Below, in pieces: positions 28,251 through 36,800 of a stretch of 64,000 nucleotides of DNA. The position numbers were made by a program, and so were the translations under genes. The notes beneath the pieces are model-generated. The model was not told the origin of the DNA, did no database searches, and was given only the letters and a program-made list of their open reading frames with translations. Source of the stretch: Dermabacter indicis (GTDB taxonomy: Bacteria; Actinomycetota; Actinomycetes; Actinomycetales; Dermabacteraceae); assembly GCA_001403775.1 (NCBI GenBank), contig CYUG01000017.1:55799-119798 (forward strand), read 5' to 3'. Numbering within the stretch: the first letter of the stretch is position 1; every line of letters begins with the position of its first letter.

Positions 28251-28808
28251 ATGGATGTTGCATCATGGATTTCCGCTGGAGCTGCGGCCATCTCAGTCGT
28301 TGGCGGCGCTATTGGCTACTATCAGACGAAGCTGTCGAAGAGAGCGAGGGCGGAAGCAGTAGAAGAACGCGAGAAAGCACAACGTGCCGAACAGCGAGCA
28401 ATCGAAGCAGCGGCAACGACAGAAAGGCACCTGAAAGCGGCGGAGCACCAAGTTCAGGTTCTTGAACAGCACCTGCCCGCAATTGCTACGGCAGTCGAGA
28501 AATCTGGAACTGACCTTCAGAACTCACTCACGTCTGGCGGTGCTATTCCTCAGCCACGGATCGAATGGATCAAAGGCAGCCAGTACGCGATCATCAATCC
28601 ACTAGCTACAACCCTCCAGATTGATACCATCCAAAACAAGAATGAATTTGTCCGCCTCAGCTTAGAACCCCAATTCGACGTTGCGCCATCTTCTCAAATG
28701 AAGTTCATAGCCTCAGGTGCAGCACAACTACCACTACCAGACAACCTGGTTCTCAACGAGGTCGGACGTGACGCACCTCTTTACCTACCTATTCCTCCGA
28801 AGTGCTGA
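28251..28808 (+). CDS. Hypothetical protein with N-terminal membrane segment and coiled coil
   Basis: Not recognised. 185 residues: a glycine/alanine-rich hydrophobic N-terminus (residues 2-25) able to span the membrane, then a charged Ala/Glu/Arg-rich stretch of about 60 residues that should form a coiled coil, then a mixed C-terminal domain of about 85 residues. Base composition is less GC-rich than the core genes. It lies alone between the IS481 element and a core metabolic gene. Possibly acquired; no clear ribosome site at the ATG. Function unknown. Confidence 0.55.
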   Translation: MDVASWISAGAAAISVVGGAIGYYQTKLSKRARAEAVEEREKAQRAEQRAIEAAATTERHLKAAEHQVQVLEQHLPAIATAVEKSGTDLQNSLTSGGAIPQPRIEWIKGSQYAIINPLATTLQIDTIQNKNEFVRLSLEPQFDVAPSSQMKFIASGAAQLPLPDNLVLNEVGRDAPLYLPIPPKC

Positions 28809-28950
28809 GACCAGGTACACCCAGGATGCACCCCACTGCACCCACCTGGCACCAAAATGCACCCACCCGCCCCTTGGACTGCACCCAGGCACGGGACTTT
28901 GTACCAAAAAGAACGTCCAAGTATCCATCTTCACCAAATTGCATAGACGT

Positions 28951-28993
28951 TGTGGGGGTTACCCCAGCCGCGACGACCGGAATAACCCCCACA
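28951..28993. terminator. Possible bidirectional terminator hairpin
   Basis: TGTGGGGGTTA and its complement TAACCCCCACA are separated by 21 bases, between the convergent hypothetical and flavoprotein genes. The loop is long and there is no T-tract, so termination is only suggested. Confidence 0.4.
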
Positions 28994-29016
28994 AACCCTA
29001 TGGAATCCGGGAGGGG

Positions 29017-31029
29017 TCAGAGCTTCGACGCCACCTCGTAGGCATCCCAGATCGCGTACTGGATATTTGAGATCTTGCGGGCGTCGCCGAGAATGTTCTT
29101 CGGCACGTTCACCTCGGTGATCGCTTCCCACATCTCGCTATCGCGCACATACCCAATCGCGGACACCACAGAATCGGCCTCGAGGTCGCGTTCCTCGTCT
29201 TCCACCCTCACGAGCAGGCCCTTTTCGGTCGTGCGAATCGCCGACGCTTCCGTGAGCACCTCGATGCCGCGGTACGGCACGAGCTTGTGGAGCATGTCGT
29301 GGTTCGCGTGGCACAGCGGGCCATTCTTGGCGAGAAGGTCCTTCTCGACCTCGACGATCGTGACCTCGCGTCCCTTCTCAACGAGCGAGAGGGCAAGCTC
29401 GCAGCCGGTGAGACCGCCGCCGATGACGACCACCTTCGCTCCGAGGTCGTCCTGCGCGAGGAGCGCGTCGGTTGCTTCGACGACCTCCCTCGCATCGCCA
29501 AGATCAAGCATGCGCGGCTTCGAACCGGTCGCGACGAGAACGTGGTCCCACTCGCCGCTCTTCACCATGTCGGGCGTGACCTCGGTGTTGAGGTGCACTT
29601 CGACACCGAGGGCCTTGAGCTCTTGCTCGTACCACGCAATGAGCGCAAGGTCGTCCTCCTTGAACGAGGGCTGGCCACCGGCGATCACGACACCGCCGAG
29701 GCGATCGCTCGCCTCGAACAGCACGGGGGTGTGCTCTCGCTCGGCAAGCACGCGCGCCGATTCGAGCCCGGCGAGGCCGCCGCCCACGATCATGACTTTC
29801 TTCGCGCGGTGACGCGGCGTCGGCAAAAGCACCGCGTCGCTTTCGCGCCCAGCCTGCGGGTTCACGGCACAGCGGATCGACAGGTAGCTCGCGATGCGGC
29901 CGATGCAGCCTTCCTGACACGAAATGCAGGGGCGAACAGTTTCAGGCTTGCCCGCTTCGAGCTTGTTGACGATGTCGGGGTCGGCAAGCGTCGGCCGGGC
30001 GAGCGAAATCATGTCGCAGTAACCTTCCGTGATCGCCTTGTGTGCGAGCTCGGGGTTATCCATGCGGCCGGCCATAATGATCGGGATTTCGGGAGCGGCA
30101 TCCTTGAGGCGCTTCACGTCGGGCATATACATGCCCTTTTCTTGGTACATCGGCGGGTGGTTCCAGAACCACGAGTCGTACGTGCCCTGATCAACGTCGA
30201 GGGTTTCGTAGCCGTAGGAGTGCAGGAGCTTCGCTGCTTCCACGCCTTCCTCGAAGTCGCGGCCCTTTTCCTCAAATTCTTCGCCGGGCAGCGCACCGTC
30301 GTTAAAGTCCTTGACCATCGAGCGCACCGAGTAGCGCAGCTGCACGGGGAAGTCATCGCCCGCAACGTGGTGGATGGTTTCGACGATTTCACGGGCGAAA
30401 CGCAATCGATTTTCAAGCGAGCCGCCGTACTCGTCGGTACGTCGGTTGTAAAACTCGATCGCAAACTGGTCGAGGAGGTAGCCCTCGTGAACGGCGTGGA
30501 CCTGGATGCCGTCGTAGCCGGCCTGCTTCGCGATTTGCGCCGTGATCGCGAACTGCTTCACGATCTGCTTGATTTCGTCCTTGCTCATCTCGCGGCACGT
30601 CACGCTCGGATCCCACATGTAGGGGATCTCGCTCGGCGCTGCGGGAAGCTCGCCCGGCGCAACGGCGGCGGGAACGATCACGCGACCGAAGCCTGCACCA
30701 GCCTGGAGCACAATCTTCGAGTCATAGGCGTGCACGCGTTCCACGAGTTCGCGCGAGGTCGACAGGAACGACCCCGGATTGAGGCTGGGGTTCGGCATCA
30801 GCCCGGACGGCGTGTGTTCGGCGGGGTTCACCACCTGGCACACGCCGGTAATGATCAGGCCAATGCCGCCCTTCGCGCGGGCCGCATAGTATTCGATGCC
30901 GCGCTGATTCCAACCACCGGTGGCGGTACCGAAGCCGAGCGGGCCCATAGGGCCCATCGCGTAGCGGTTCTTGACCGGGATCGAGCCGATCACGGTTGGG
31001 GAGAAAAGTTCGGGGTATTTCTGGCTCAT
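29017..31029 (-). CDS. NADH:flavin oxidoreductase, 2,4-dienoyl-CoA reductase-like
   Basis: 670-residue three-domain flavoenzyme. The N-terminal old-yellow-enzyme TIM barrel starts MSQKYPELFSPTVIGSIPVK and contains the HAVHEGYLLDQF active-site segment. A 4Fe-4S site follows: Cys-x2-Cys-x3-Cys-x11-Cys in CISCQEGCIGRIASYLSIRC. The C-terminal half has two dinucleotide-binding folds (MIVGGGLAGLESARV for FAD, VVVIGGGLTGCELALSL for NADPH or NADH). Architecture equals FadH, bile-acid-inducible BaiCD and related enoate reductases. The substrate (unsaturated acyl-CoA, steroid or other enone) cannot be fixed from sequence. Monocistronic. Confidence 0.88.
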   Translation of the reverse strand: MSQKYPELFSPTVIGSIPVKNRYAMGPMGPLGFGTATGGWNQRGIEYYAARAKGGIGLIITGVCQVVNPAEHTPSGLMPNPSLNPGSFLSTSRELVERVHAYDSKIVLQAGAGFGRVIVPAAVAPGELPAAPSEIPYMWDPSVTCREMSKDEIKQIVKQFAITAQIAKQAGYDGIQVHAVHEGYLLDQFAIEFYNRRTDEYGGSLENRLRFAREIVETIHHVAGDDFPVQLRYSVRSMVKDFNDGALPGEEFEEKGRDFEEGVEAAKLLHSYGYETLDVDQGTYDSWFWNHPPMYQEKGMYMPDVKRLKDAAPEIPIIMAGRMDNPELAHKAITEGYCDMISLARPTLADPDIVNKLEAGKPETVRPCISCQEGCIGRIASYLSIRCAVNPQAGRESDAVLLPTPRHRAKKVMIVGGGLAGLESARVLAEREHTPVLFEASDRLGGVVIAGGQPSFKEDDLALIAWYEQELKALGVEVHLNTEVTPDMVKSGEWDHVLVATGSKPRMLDLGDAREVVEATDALLAQDDLGAKVVVIGGGLTGCELALSLVEKGREVTIVEVEKDLLAKNGPLCHANHDMLHKLVPYRGIEVLTEASAIRTTEKGLLVRVEDEERDLEADSVVSAIGYVRDSEMWEAITEVNVPKNILGDARKISNIQYAIWDAYEVASKL

Positions 31030-31142
31030 GACTGCTCCTCAGAGACTGTGGTTTTTACTTCGTCGTTCACGTCAATGAATCGCGTCGGGCGAGGGCGTTC
31101 TCGCGCGGCGTGCCTACCCCAAACGTTACCTCCATCACATGG

Positions 31143-31180
31143 CAAAAGACCGCCCTTTCGTCCTTTTGAAGGCGAACGGG
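31143..31180 (-). terminator. Terminator after the ABC exporter operon
   Basis: Read leftwards: a bulged hairpin (CCCGTTCGCCTT paired with AAGGACGAAAGGG), followed by TCTTTTG, 27 bases past the ATPase stop. Confidence 0.55.
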
Positions 31181-31206
31181 CAGTCGTTGACGGAAAAGTT
31201 TCGTGT

Positions 31207-31962
31207 TTAGGCGCGAGCGAAAACCTTCTCGTGCGTGTGGGCGTGGGAACCGTTTCCGATGCCTGCTTCGCCCCGCACAGTCTCGGCGGTAAGAACGCCG
31301 TCAACCATGCGGTACACGGAATCGAACTCGTCAAGCTGCTCTTGCGCGTGGGTCACGACCACGGTCGCGAGGTCGCGCTTCCGCGTCGTTTCCGCGAGCA
31401 GTGCAATGATGGCCTTGGACCGCTCCTGGTCGAGGGCGCTCGTGGGCTCGTCAACGAGAAGCACCTCGGGCTGGTGGATAATCGCGCGGGCAATGTTGAC
31501 CCTCTGGCGCTGACCACCCGAGAGTGCACCGGGGCGGTGATGCGCGCGGTCGAGCATCCCCACGGCGTCGAGCGCCGATTCAATGCGCTCGTGGCGCTCC
31601 TTCTTCGAGATGCGCTTGAAGGTGCCCGCGCCGAGACGCGCCACGATCTCAAGCTGCTCGGCGACCGTAAGCGACGGGATGAGGTTCGGTGACTGGAACA
31701 CGATGCCCACGTGGTCGCGACGCACCGCAGTTTTTGCCTTCTGGTTGAGTGTCGTCGTCTCGATCCCGGCGATTTTCACGCTTCCCGAATCGGGGCTCGT
31801 GAGCGTTGCGGCAACCGTGAGGAGGCTCGACTTGCCCGAGCCGGAGGGTCCGGTCACGGCGGCGAATTCACCCGGATTCACGGTGAGGTTCGCGTGGTTG
31901 ACCGCGGTCACGCTTGAGCCGCCGTCGGGGTAGGTGAGAGTGATGTCGGTGAGGTTCAGCAT
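31207..31962 (-). CDS. ABC transporter ATP-binding protein (LolD/MacB type)
   Basis: ATPase of an exporter or cell-envelope ABC system. Walker A GPSGSGKSSL, Q-loop GIVFQSPNLIPSLTV, signature LSGGQRQRVNIARAI, Walker B VLLVDEPTSALD and switch histidine VTHAQE are all intact. I start at the ATG at 31962 (MLNLTDITLTYPDG), which has AGGA upstream; six upstream codons are possible. C-terminal histidine-bearing tail GNGSHAHTHEKVF is unusual. It follows the permease gene by 75 bases in the same direction. Confidence 0.92.
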   Translation of the reverse strand: MLNLTDITLTYPDGGSSVTAVNHANLTVNPGEFAAVTGPSGSGKSSLLTVAATLTSPDSGSVKIAGIETTTLNQKAKTAVRRDHVGIVFQSPNLIPSLTVAEQLEIVARLGAGTFKRISKKERHERIESALDAVGMLDRAHHRPGALSGGQRQRVNIARAIIHQPEVLLVDEPTSALDQERSKAIIALLAETTRKRDLATVVVTHAQEQLDEFDSVYRMVDGVLTAETVRGEAGIGNGSHAHTHEKVFARA

Positions 31963-32037
31963 GGCTTTCGTCCTTTTCATTGGCGTTCGTTCAATAACGT
32001 TCGTGTGTGGGTGCGGGCGCGGGAGCAGCGTGCGAAA

Positions 32038-33132
32038 TTAGGCCGCCGACGCTTGCAGGGCCTTCGTCGGATCCACTTTTGTGATCGTGCGGACCGACAC
32101 GAGCGAGCCCACGAGACCCGCGAGGAGCATGAGGACGGGGACGCCCACGAGCGTGAGCGTGTTCATGACGAACGGCATCGCGTTTGCGGCGAGTAAGCCG
32201 AGCCCAGCGGTGAGACCCACGCCGATGAGCGAGCCGATACCGAGCACGATGAGGGCCTGCCACAGCGAGTCACCCGCAAGCCACCCCGTGCGAGCACCGA
32301 TCGCCTTGAGAACCGCGATGTCGCGCTGCCGCTGCATCGACCACACGAGGAAGAACACGCCGATCACGAGCGTCGAGATCACCACGAGGAGCGCGATCAT
32401 CATCGCGAGCGAGCCGATCTCCGAGCGGAAGGCGCCGATCGCAAGCAGCGCCGGGAAGAGGGACTTCGTGGTCGTGGACTGGTCGCTATCGAGGGCAGTG
32501 ATGTCGGCATCGGTGAGGGCCGCGGAAGCGTCGGCCCCTTCCGCACCCACGAGGATGGCCGTGGCGTACCCGCCGGGCTGGTGCGTGCGCTCGAGGTATT
32601 CGTGCCACGTGTCGAGGTTCGTGAAGGCGACCGGGCGATGCGAGTGGAACTCGTCGCTGATCACGCGGTCGATCGTGAGGGATTCACCCGAAACGTCGAC
32701 GGTGTCGCCCGCTTTCACGCCGAGGGAGGCCGCGGTCGTTTCACCGAGCACGAGCGTGCCGGCTTCGGGAATCCGCTCGTCGGCGCCAGTGGGCTCGGCC
32801 ATGAGTACGACCGACTCGGTTTTCTCACCGGTGTCGAGGAGTGCACTCGAAATACCGAGCGGAGTCACCGCATCGTCACCGGCCTTCGCGGCCCATGCGT
32901 CGAACTGTTCCTTGGCGATCTCCGAGTTCGAGAACTCTTCTTTCTCGCCCTCATCAACCGAAAGAACAACCTTGTCGGGGCTCAGGGACAGCATCGCCGA
33001 GATGTTCTGCATGGCGAGGCCGCCGGTGAGGCCGGCAAGGAACGTCACGAGGAACGTCATGAGGGCGACGACGGCGACGATGAGGCCGAAGCGGCCTTTC
33101 GCGAAGCGCAAGTCGCGGATGGCAAGAAACAT
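32038..33132 (-). CDS. ABC transporter permease, FtsX/MacB family
   Basis: 364 residues with the MacB layout: one N-terminal helix (FGLIVAVVALMTFLVTFLAG), a roughly 200-residue extracytoplasmic domain, then three C-terminal helices forming the FtsX-like core, with SMQRQRDIAVLKAIGARTGW between helices two and three. Partner of the ATPase downstream. The system is divergent from a histidine kinase and response regulator, an arrangement typical of antimicrobial-peptide or envelope-stress exporters; the substrate is not known. Confidence 0.9.
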   Translation of the reverse strand: MFLAIRDLRFAKGRFGLIVAVVALMTFLVTFLAGLTGGLAMQNISAMLSLSPDKVVLSVDEGEKEEFSNSEIAKEQFDAWAAKAGDDAVTPLGISSALLDTGEKTESVVLMAEPTGADERIPEAGTLVLGETTAASLGVKAGDTVDVSGESLTIDRVISDEFHSHRPVAFTNLDTWHEYLERTHQPGGYATAILVGAEGADASAALTDADITALDSDQSTTTKSLFPALLAIGAFRSEIGSLAMMIALLVVISTLVIGVFFLVWSMQRQRDIAVLKAIGARTGWLAGDSLWQALIVLGIGSLIGVGLTAGLGLLAANAMPFVMNTLTLVGVPVLMLLAGLVGSLVSVRTITKVDPTKALQASAA

Positions 33133-33192
33133 GGGGTGAACTCCTTATGCGCGGTTGATGATGTCTCCACTGTGCCGATCTGGGCCTTTCCC

Positions 33193-33214
33193 CCGGTACC
33201 TCCTGCCGGTACCT
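33193..33214. promoter_or_regulatory. Candidate response-regulator operator between permease and kinase genes
   Basis: CCGGTACCT occurs twice with a 13-base period in the divergent promoter region. The TACCTCC and TACCTAC cores resemble the NarL-family heptamer TACYYMT. Control of the exporter by the adjacent regulator is inferred from position. Confidence 0.4.
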
Positions 33215-33272
33215 ACTTCGTTCATCCTTTTGGAGGAACAGCCCTTCGGGTACGGGAATTAGGATCGAAGAC

Positions 33273-34526
33273 ATGCCCGCTTCTGCCCGCACCTCACACG
33301 TCGTGGGAGCCGCCGCGCTCGCATGCGCACTCCTTGCGATCCCCGTCCTCGAAAGCACTCTCACTGCGGCTCCGCACACCTCGAGCGTCACGATCTTCAG
33401 TCTCGTGACGCTCGTCGTGATGCTCGGAGGCGGCGCGTGGCTTGTGCGCGTTGGCGACACTAGTGCGGAGCCCTCAACCGTTTTTTCGTGGCGCCCCCTC
33501 GTGTACATCGCGGTGCTCGCCTCGGCGTGGGCAATGGTCATCGCAAAGACGCCCCATGCGACCTACTTCCTCTTTGCACTGATCGGCATCGCCCAGTGGC
33601 TTCTGCCTGAGCGCACCGGAGCACTTGTGACGCTCGGCTTCACTGCTTTCACAATCGCAGGCCAGGTTTTCCACCACGGAGCTTCCACGGGCACGATCGT
33701 GGGGCCGCTCCTCATCGCCGTGCTCATGCTCGCGTTCATGCACATGTATAGGGCGATGCGCTCCGAGGCGCTCCAAAAGAACGCCGTGATTGCTGAACTC
33801 CGCGACGCGCAGGGCCAGCTCGTCGACTCGGAACGCGAGAAAGCTCGCATCGCCGAGCGCGAACGTCTCGGACGCGATCTTCATGACACCACTGCGCAGT
33901 CACTTTCGAGCGTGGTCTTGCGACTCGGGCTCGCGGAAGAGGCACTCGGGGCGGGTGAAAGCGTGGGCGCGCTCGAGCATGTGCGTTCCGCTTCCGACGC
34001 CACCTCGGAAGCCTTGAGCGAGCTTCGAAACGCGATCACTCACCTCACGCCCAAAGAATCGGGCTCCACGAGACTTGAGGCGGCCCTCGTGCGCGTCGCT
34101 GAAACTGCGCGATCGCGGGCGGTGGCGGGCCCAGACGGCACCGCGCCGGTGATCGAGTGCAGCGTTGCACCCGAGCTCCCGGAACTCGACATGACGACGG
34201 CAACGAGCCTCGTGCGCATCGTGCAATCCTCGCTCGCGAACGCCCTTGAACATGCGCATGCTTCGCGAATCGACGTGCTTGCGTTCGCCGAGGGCACTGA
34301 GCTCCACGTCGATATTGAAGACGATGGCCTGGGCTTCGACGTCGACGAGGCGCTCCTCGGCTCTCGCGGAGATAACGGCGGCTACGGATTAGGGTTTGTT
34401 GTGCAACGCTCCCGTGAGCTTGGCGGAAATGCCGCCATCATCGCGGCCCCAGGGGAGGGCACGCTCGTAAGTGTGACAATCCCTGTGCCCACGGCACCGT
34501 CGGACCCCACGCTTCCGGCAAGCTGA
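33273..34526 (+). CDS. Sensor histidine kinase, NarL/DesK family
   Basis: 417 residues. Five or six N-terminal membrane helices without a large external loop suggest sensing within or at the membrane, as in DesK and LiaS. A coiled linker (ELRDAQGQLVDSEREKARI) leads to the HisKA_3 phosphoacceptor motif ERLGRDLHDTTAQSLSS. The ATPase domain has the N-box SSLANALEHAHAS, G1 EDDGLGFD and G2 GGYGLGFVVQRSRELGG. Ends 42 bases before its response regulator. The last codons (APSDPTLPAS) contain a copy of the dispersed CGTCGGACCCC motif. Confidence 0.92.
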   Translation: MPASARTSHVVGAAALACALLAIPVLESTLTAAPHTSSVTIFSLVTLVVMLGGGAWLVRVGDTSAEPSTVFSWRPLVYIAVLASAWAMVIAKTPHATYFLFALIGIAQWLLPERTGALVTLGFTAFTIAGQVFHHGASTGTIVGPLLIAVLMLAFMHMYRAMRSEALQKNAVIAELRDAQGQLVDSEREKARIAERERLGRDLHDTTAQSLSSVVLRLGLAEEALGAGESVGALEHVRSASDATSEALSELRNAITHLTPKESGSTRLEAALVRVAETARSRAVAGPDGTAPVIECSVAPELPELDMTTATSLVRIVQSSLANALEHAHASRIDVLAFAEGTELHVDIEDDGLGFDVDEALLGSRGDNGGYGLGFVVQRSRELGGNAAIIAAPGEGTLVSVTIPVPTAPSDPTLPAS

Positions 34527-34568
34527 TCCCGCCTCCCCTCCCCTTTCCACTAAGCAAGGAGTCCACGC

Positions 34569-35192
34569 ATGATTTCCATCCTGATCGCCGACGATCACCC
34601 CGTGGTGCGCGCGGGCTTGCGCGCCGTGTTCGACAGCCACGACGAGTTCACGGTCGTCGCGGAGGCACCAAGCGCAGAAGAAGCAGTCGAAAGGGCGCAA
34701 GAAGGCGACATCGATCTCGTGACCATGGACTTGCGCTTTGCCGACGGCGGCATGAGCGGGGTGCAGGCGATTCGCGCGATTCGCTCCCGTGGGGATCTGC
34801 CGCGCATTCTCGTGCTCACAAACTACGACGACGATTCCGAGATTCTCGCCGCAGTCGAGGCCGGCGCTCAGGGGTACCTTTTGAAGGATTCCGCGCCCGC
34901 GGAACTGGCGAGTGCGGTGCGACGGGCGGCGAGTGGAGAGGTAGTGCTCGCCCCCGTCGTTGCCAACAAGTTGCTGAGTGAGATGCGCAAGGACCGCATT
35001 ACGCTCACGGGACGCGAACGAGACGTGCTTTTGGCTCTCGACCGAGGTTTGAGCAATCGAGAAATCAGTGAGGAGCTCTTCCTCTCCCCCACGACCATCA
35101 AGACGCACCTCGCACGGCTCTACGGAAAGCTTGGGGTGTCGAGCCGGACGGCGGCGCTCGCGCGGGCACGCGAGGAGGGTCTGCTCGACTAG
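34569..35192 (+). CDS. Response regulator, NarL/LuxR family
   Basis: 207 residues. Receiver domain with phosphoacceptor Asp in LVTMDLRFADG (near residue 55) and ADDHP acid cluster near residue 9; the conserved Lys is in GYLLKDSAPAEL. The C-terminal LuxR helix-turn-helix reads LTGRERDVLLALDRGLSNRE and SPTTIKTHLARLYGKLGVSS. Cognate of the upstream kinase; likely controls the divergent ABC exporter. Confidence 0.94.
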   Translation: MISILIADDHPVVRAGLRAVFDSHDEFTVVAEAPSAEEAVERAQEGDIDLVTMDLRFADGGMSGVQAIRAIRSRGDLPRILVLTNYDDDSEILAAVEAGAQGYLLKDSAPAELASAVRRAASGEVVLAPVVANKLLSEMRKDRITLTGRERDVLLALDRGLSNREISEELFLSPTTIKTHLARLYGKLGVSSRTAALARAREEGLLD

Positions 35193-35674
35193 CGACGCGG
35201 ATCTATCAGTATCCGTGCGTGCACGCCCAACGGTCGTGCACAGTTCCCTAGCCGCTGACGCGCGACAGCACCAACGACACCGGCACCACAACCGGACACG
35301 AACGCTAACCGCAGCCGGAGCAAGAAGCTAGGAGAAACGAAAGTCCCACTTTCGCCAGCACGCCAACGACATTCAGCAACCCCACCGCAACCACTTTCAG
35401 CCAAAGATCGGACCGAGCGGTCTTTCGTCGTAGCGGTCGTCTACGAATCAATGAAGAACTCCGAAGGCACAGTTGGAGTAGCCATCAAATGCAGACCTTC
35501 TTCAATCAAGACCTCTCGCGAGCCGCGTGACAGCCGCTCATGCAACACGAAGTTGTCAATGTGCCGGCAACTGGAGTGATCTCTAAGTGGCCGAACTGCT
35601 GTAAGAACACCAGGAACTTAGCGATCGTCGCAAAAACACCACGGCAACACTTACAGAGTCGTGATCGTCTTTCT
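35193..35674. other. Decayed spacer with a gene-tail remnant
   Basis: No intact gene. On the minus strand, about 35560-35441, one frame reads like the end of a real protein (HIDNFVLHERLSRGSREVLI, then FIDS and stop) but it cannot be followed upstream without frame changes. It may be the broken tail of a surface-glycan or sulfotransferase-like gene. The rest (35193-35440) holds no recognisable feature. Confidence 0.35.
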
Positions 35675-36625
35675 CTACCACGGTCCGGTTCCAATCTCAG
35701 CATCACCGGCTAGGTCCGCCCGGATTCCGCTAATTCGCCCTCCGACCCAAGGTAGCGACGGAGCAAAACCAACCCTGTCAACTTCGGCCAAATGAGTCGC
35801 TATCTCCAATTTCCTTAAACAGAACAGACCCTGCAGGTACTGAGCACTTGGTCTAGATCCGCCTACTAGTCGGAAGTAGGTTTCTAAAGCTTCCCTCGCA
35901 GCTGTTTGGTAACCAGCCCGGGCTAGCGAAGCCGCAAAAGCAACCGCATCGTACAAAGGATCGCCGACGCCGACCGCGCCCCAGTCGATTATCGCCAAGG
36001 ACCCATTGCCCACCAAAATAAGATTTTCAAAATGCAGATCCCCATGTATAGGGACACATTCCGGCAGGCGGCATCCATCAAATCGGGCAGAAAGGCGCTC
36101 TAAAGCAACATTCCAGGCCGCATCCCCGGAAAACACACACTTTGCTCGCTCCAAAACCGCTGACGGAGTATAGGCAATCGGCTTAGCGGCTTTTACAAAA
36201 GCGACGCTACGCTGTAAACGTCTCTGCGCCTCAACCAAGGCTCGCATGGCACCTACCGCCCTGGCGGTGTCCCATCGCTCAAGATTTTGGCCAGCTAGCC
36301 ATCTGCTGCACATAACGGTTACAGGACTATCGTCAACCACGTCATTCACATATCTGGCGCCGCAGGCAGTTCTCTTCAGCCCTATAGGCCCGCCCCCAGG
36401 ACCGCCTAACATGGCGTCCATTACCTCGGCGGTAAACTCTCGGTCAGAGCGGGCAATCCGCCCGTTTTGTATCGCAACCCTGACCGTCCACACGTGATCG
36501 GCTTCAGTAAGCTTACCGATCCAATCAGATTCGTGCTGCACAAAGCTTAGCTCCGCGCCAGGGCTTAGCTCCCAATGTGTTGACAAAACGTGCCGCACTC
36601 CATCTAGAACAACCGACTTACTCAT
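35675..36625 (-). CDS. Aminoglycoside-phosphotransferase-like (APH) family kinase
   Basis: Protein-kinase-fold small-molecule phosphotransferase. The catalytic loop HGDLHFENL and metal-binding IIDWGAVGVGDPLYD are intact. The likely start is ATG at 36625 (MSKSVVLDGVRH) behind an AGGGGG ribosome site, giving 316 residues. The frame is open further upstream, through the end of a glycosyltransferase sequence to the ISL3 border at 36800. So it was either a separate coupled gene or the C-terminal half of a glycosyltransferase-kinase fusion. Substrate is unknown; association with a glycosyltransferase suggests a sugar or glycan rather than an antibiotic. AT-richer than the core genome. Confidence 0.68.
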   Translation of the reverse strand: MSKSVVLDGVRHVLSTHWELSPGAELSFVQHESDWIGKLTEADHVWTVRVAIQNGRIARSDREFTAEVMDAMLGGPGGGPIGLKRTACGARYVNDVVDDSPVTVMCSRWLAGQNLERWDTARAVGAMRALVEAQRRLQRSVAFVKAAKPIAYTPSAVLERAKCVFSGDAAWNVALERLSARFDGCRLPECVPIHGDLHFENLILVGNGSLAIIDWGAVGVGDPLYDAVAFAASLARAGYQTAAREALETYFRLVGGSRPSAQYLQGLFCLRKLEIATHLAEVDRVGFAPSLPWVGGRISGIRADLAGDAEIGTGPW

Positions 36626-36800
36626 CGCCCCCTGCACCCCCTCAAATTCCCTTAATCTCCTTGGGCAGCCCGCCCACTCCGCGACAAAGCTATCGTTCGA
36701 TTCGAACGCAATTGACCTTTCGAACGCCTTCTGTTGCCATACAGACCTAAGCGCTTCGGCCAATTCCTCGGCATCGCCAACCGGAAACGTTATCAAAACG

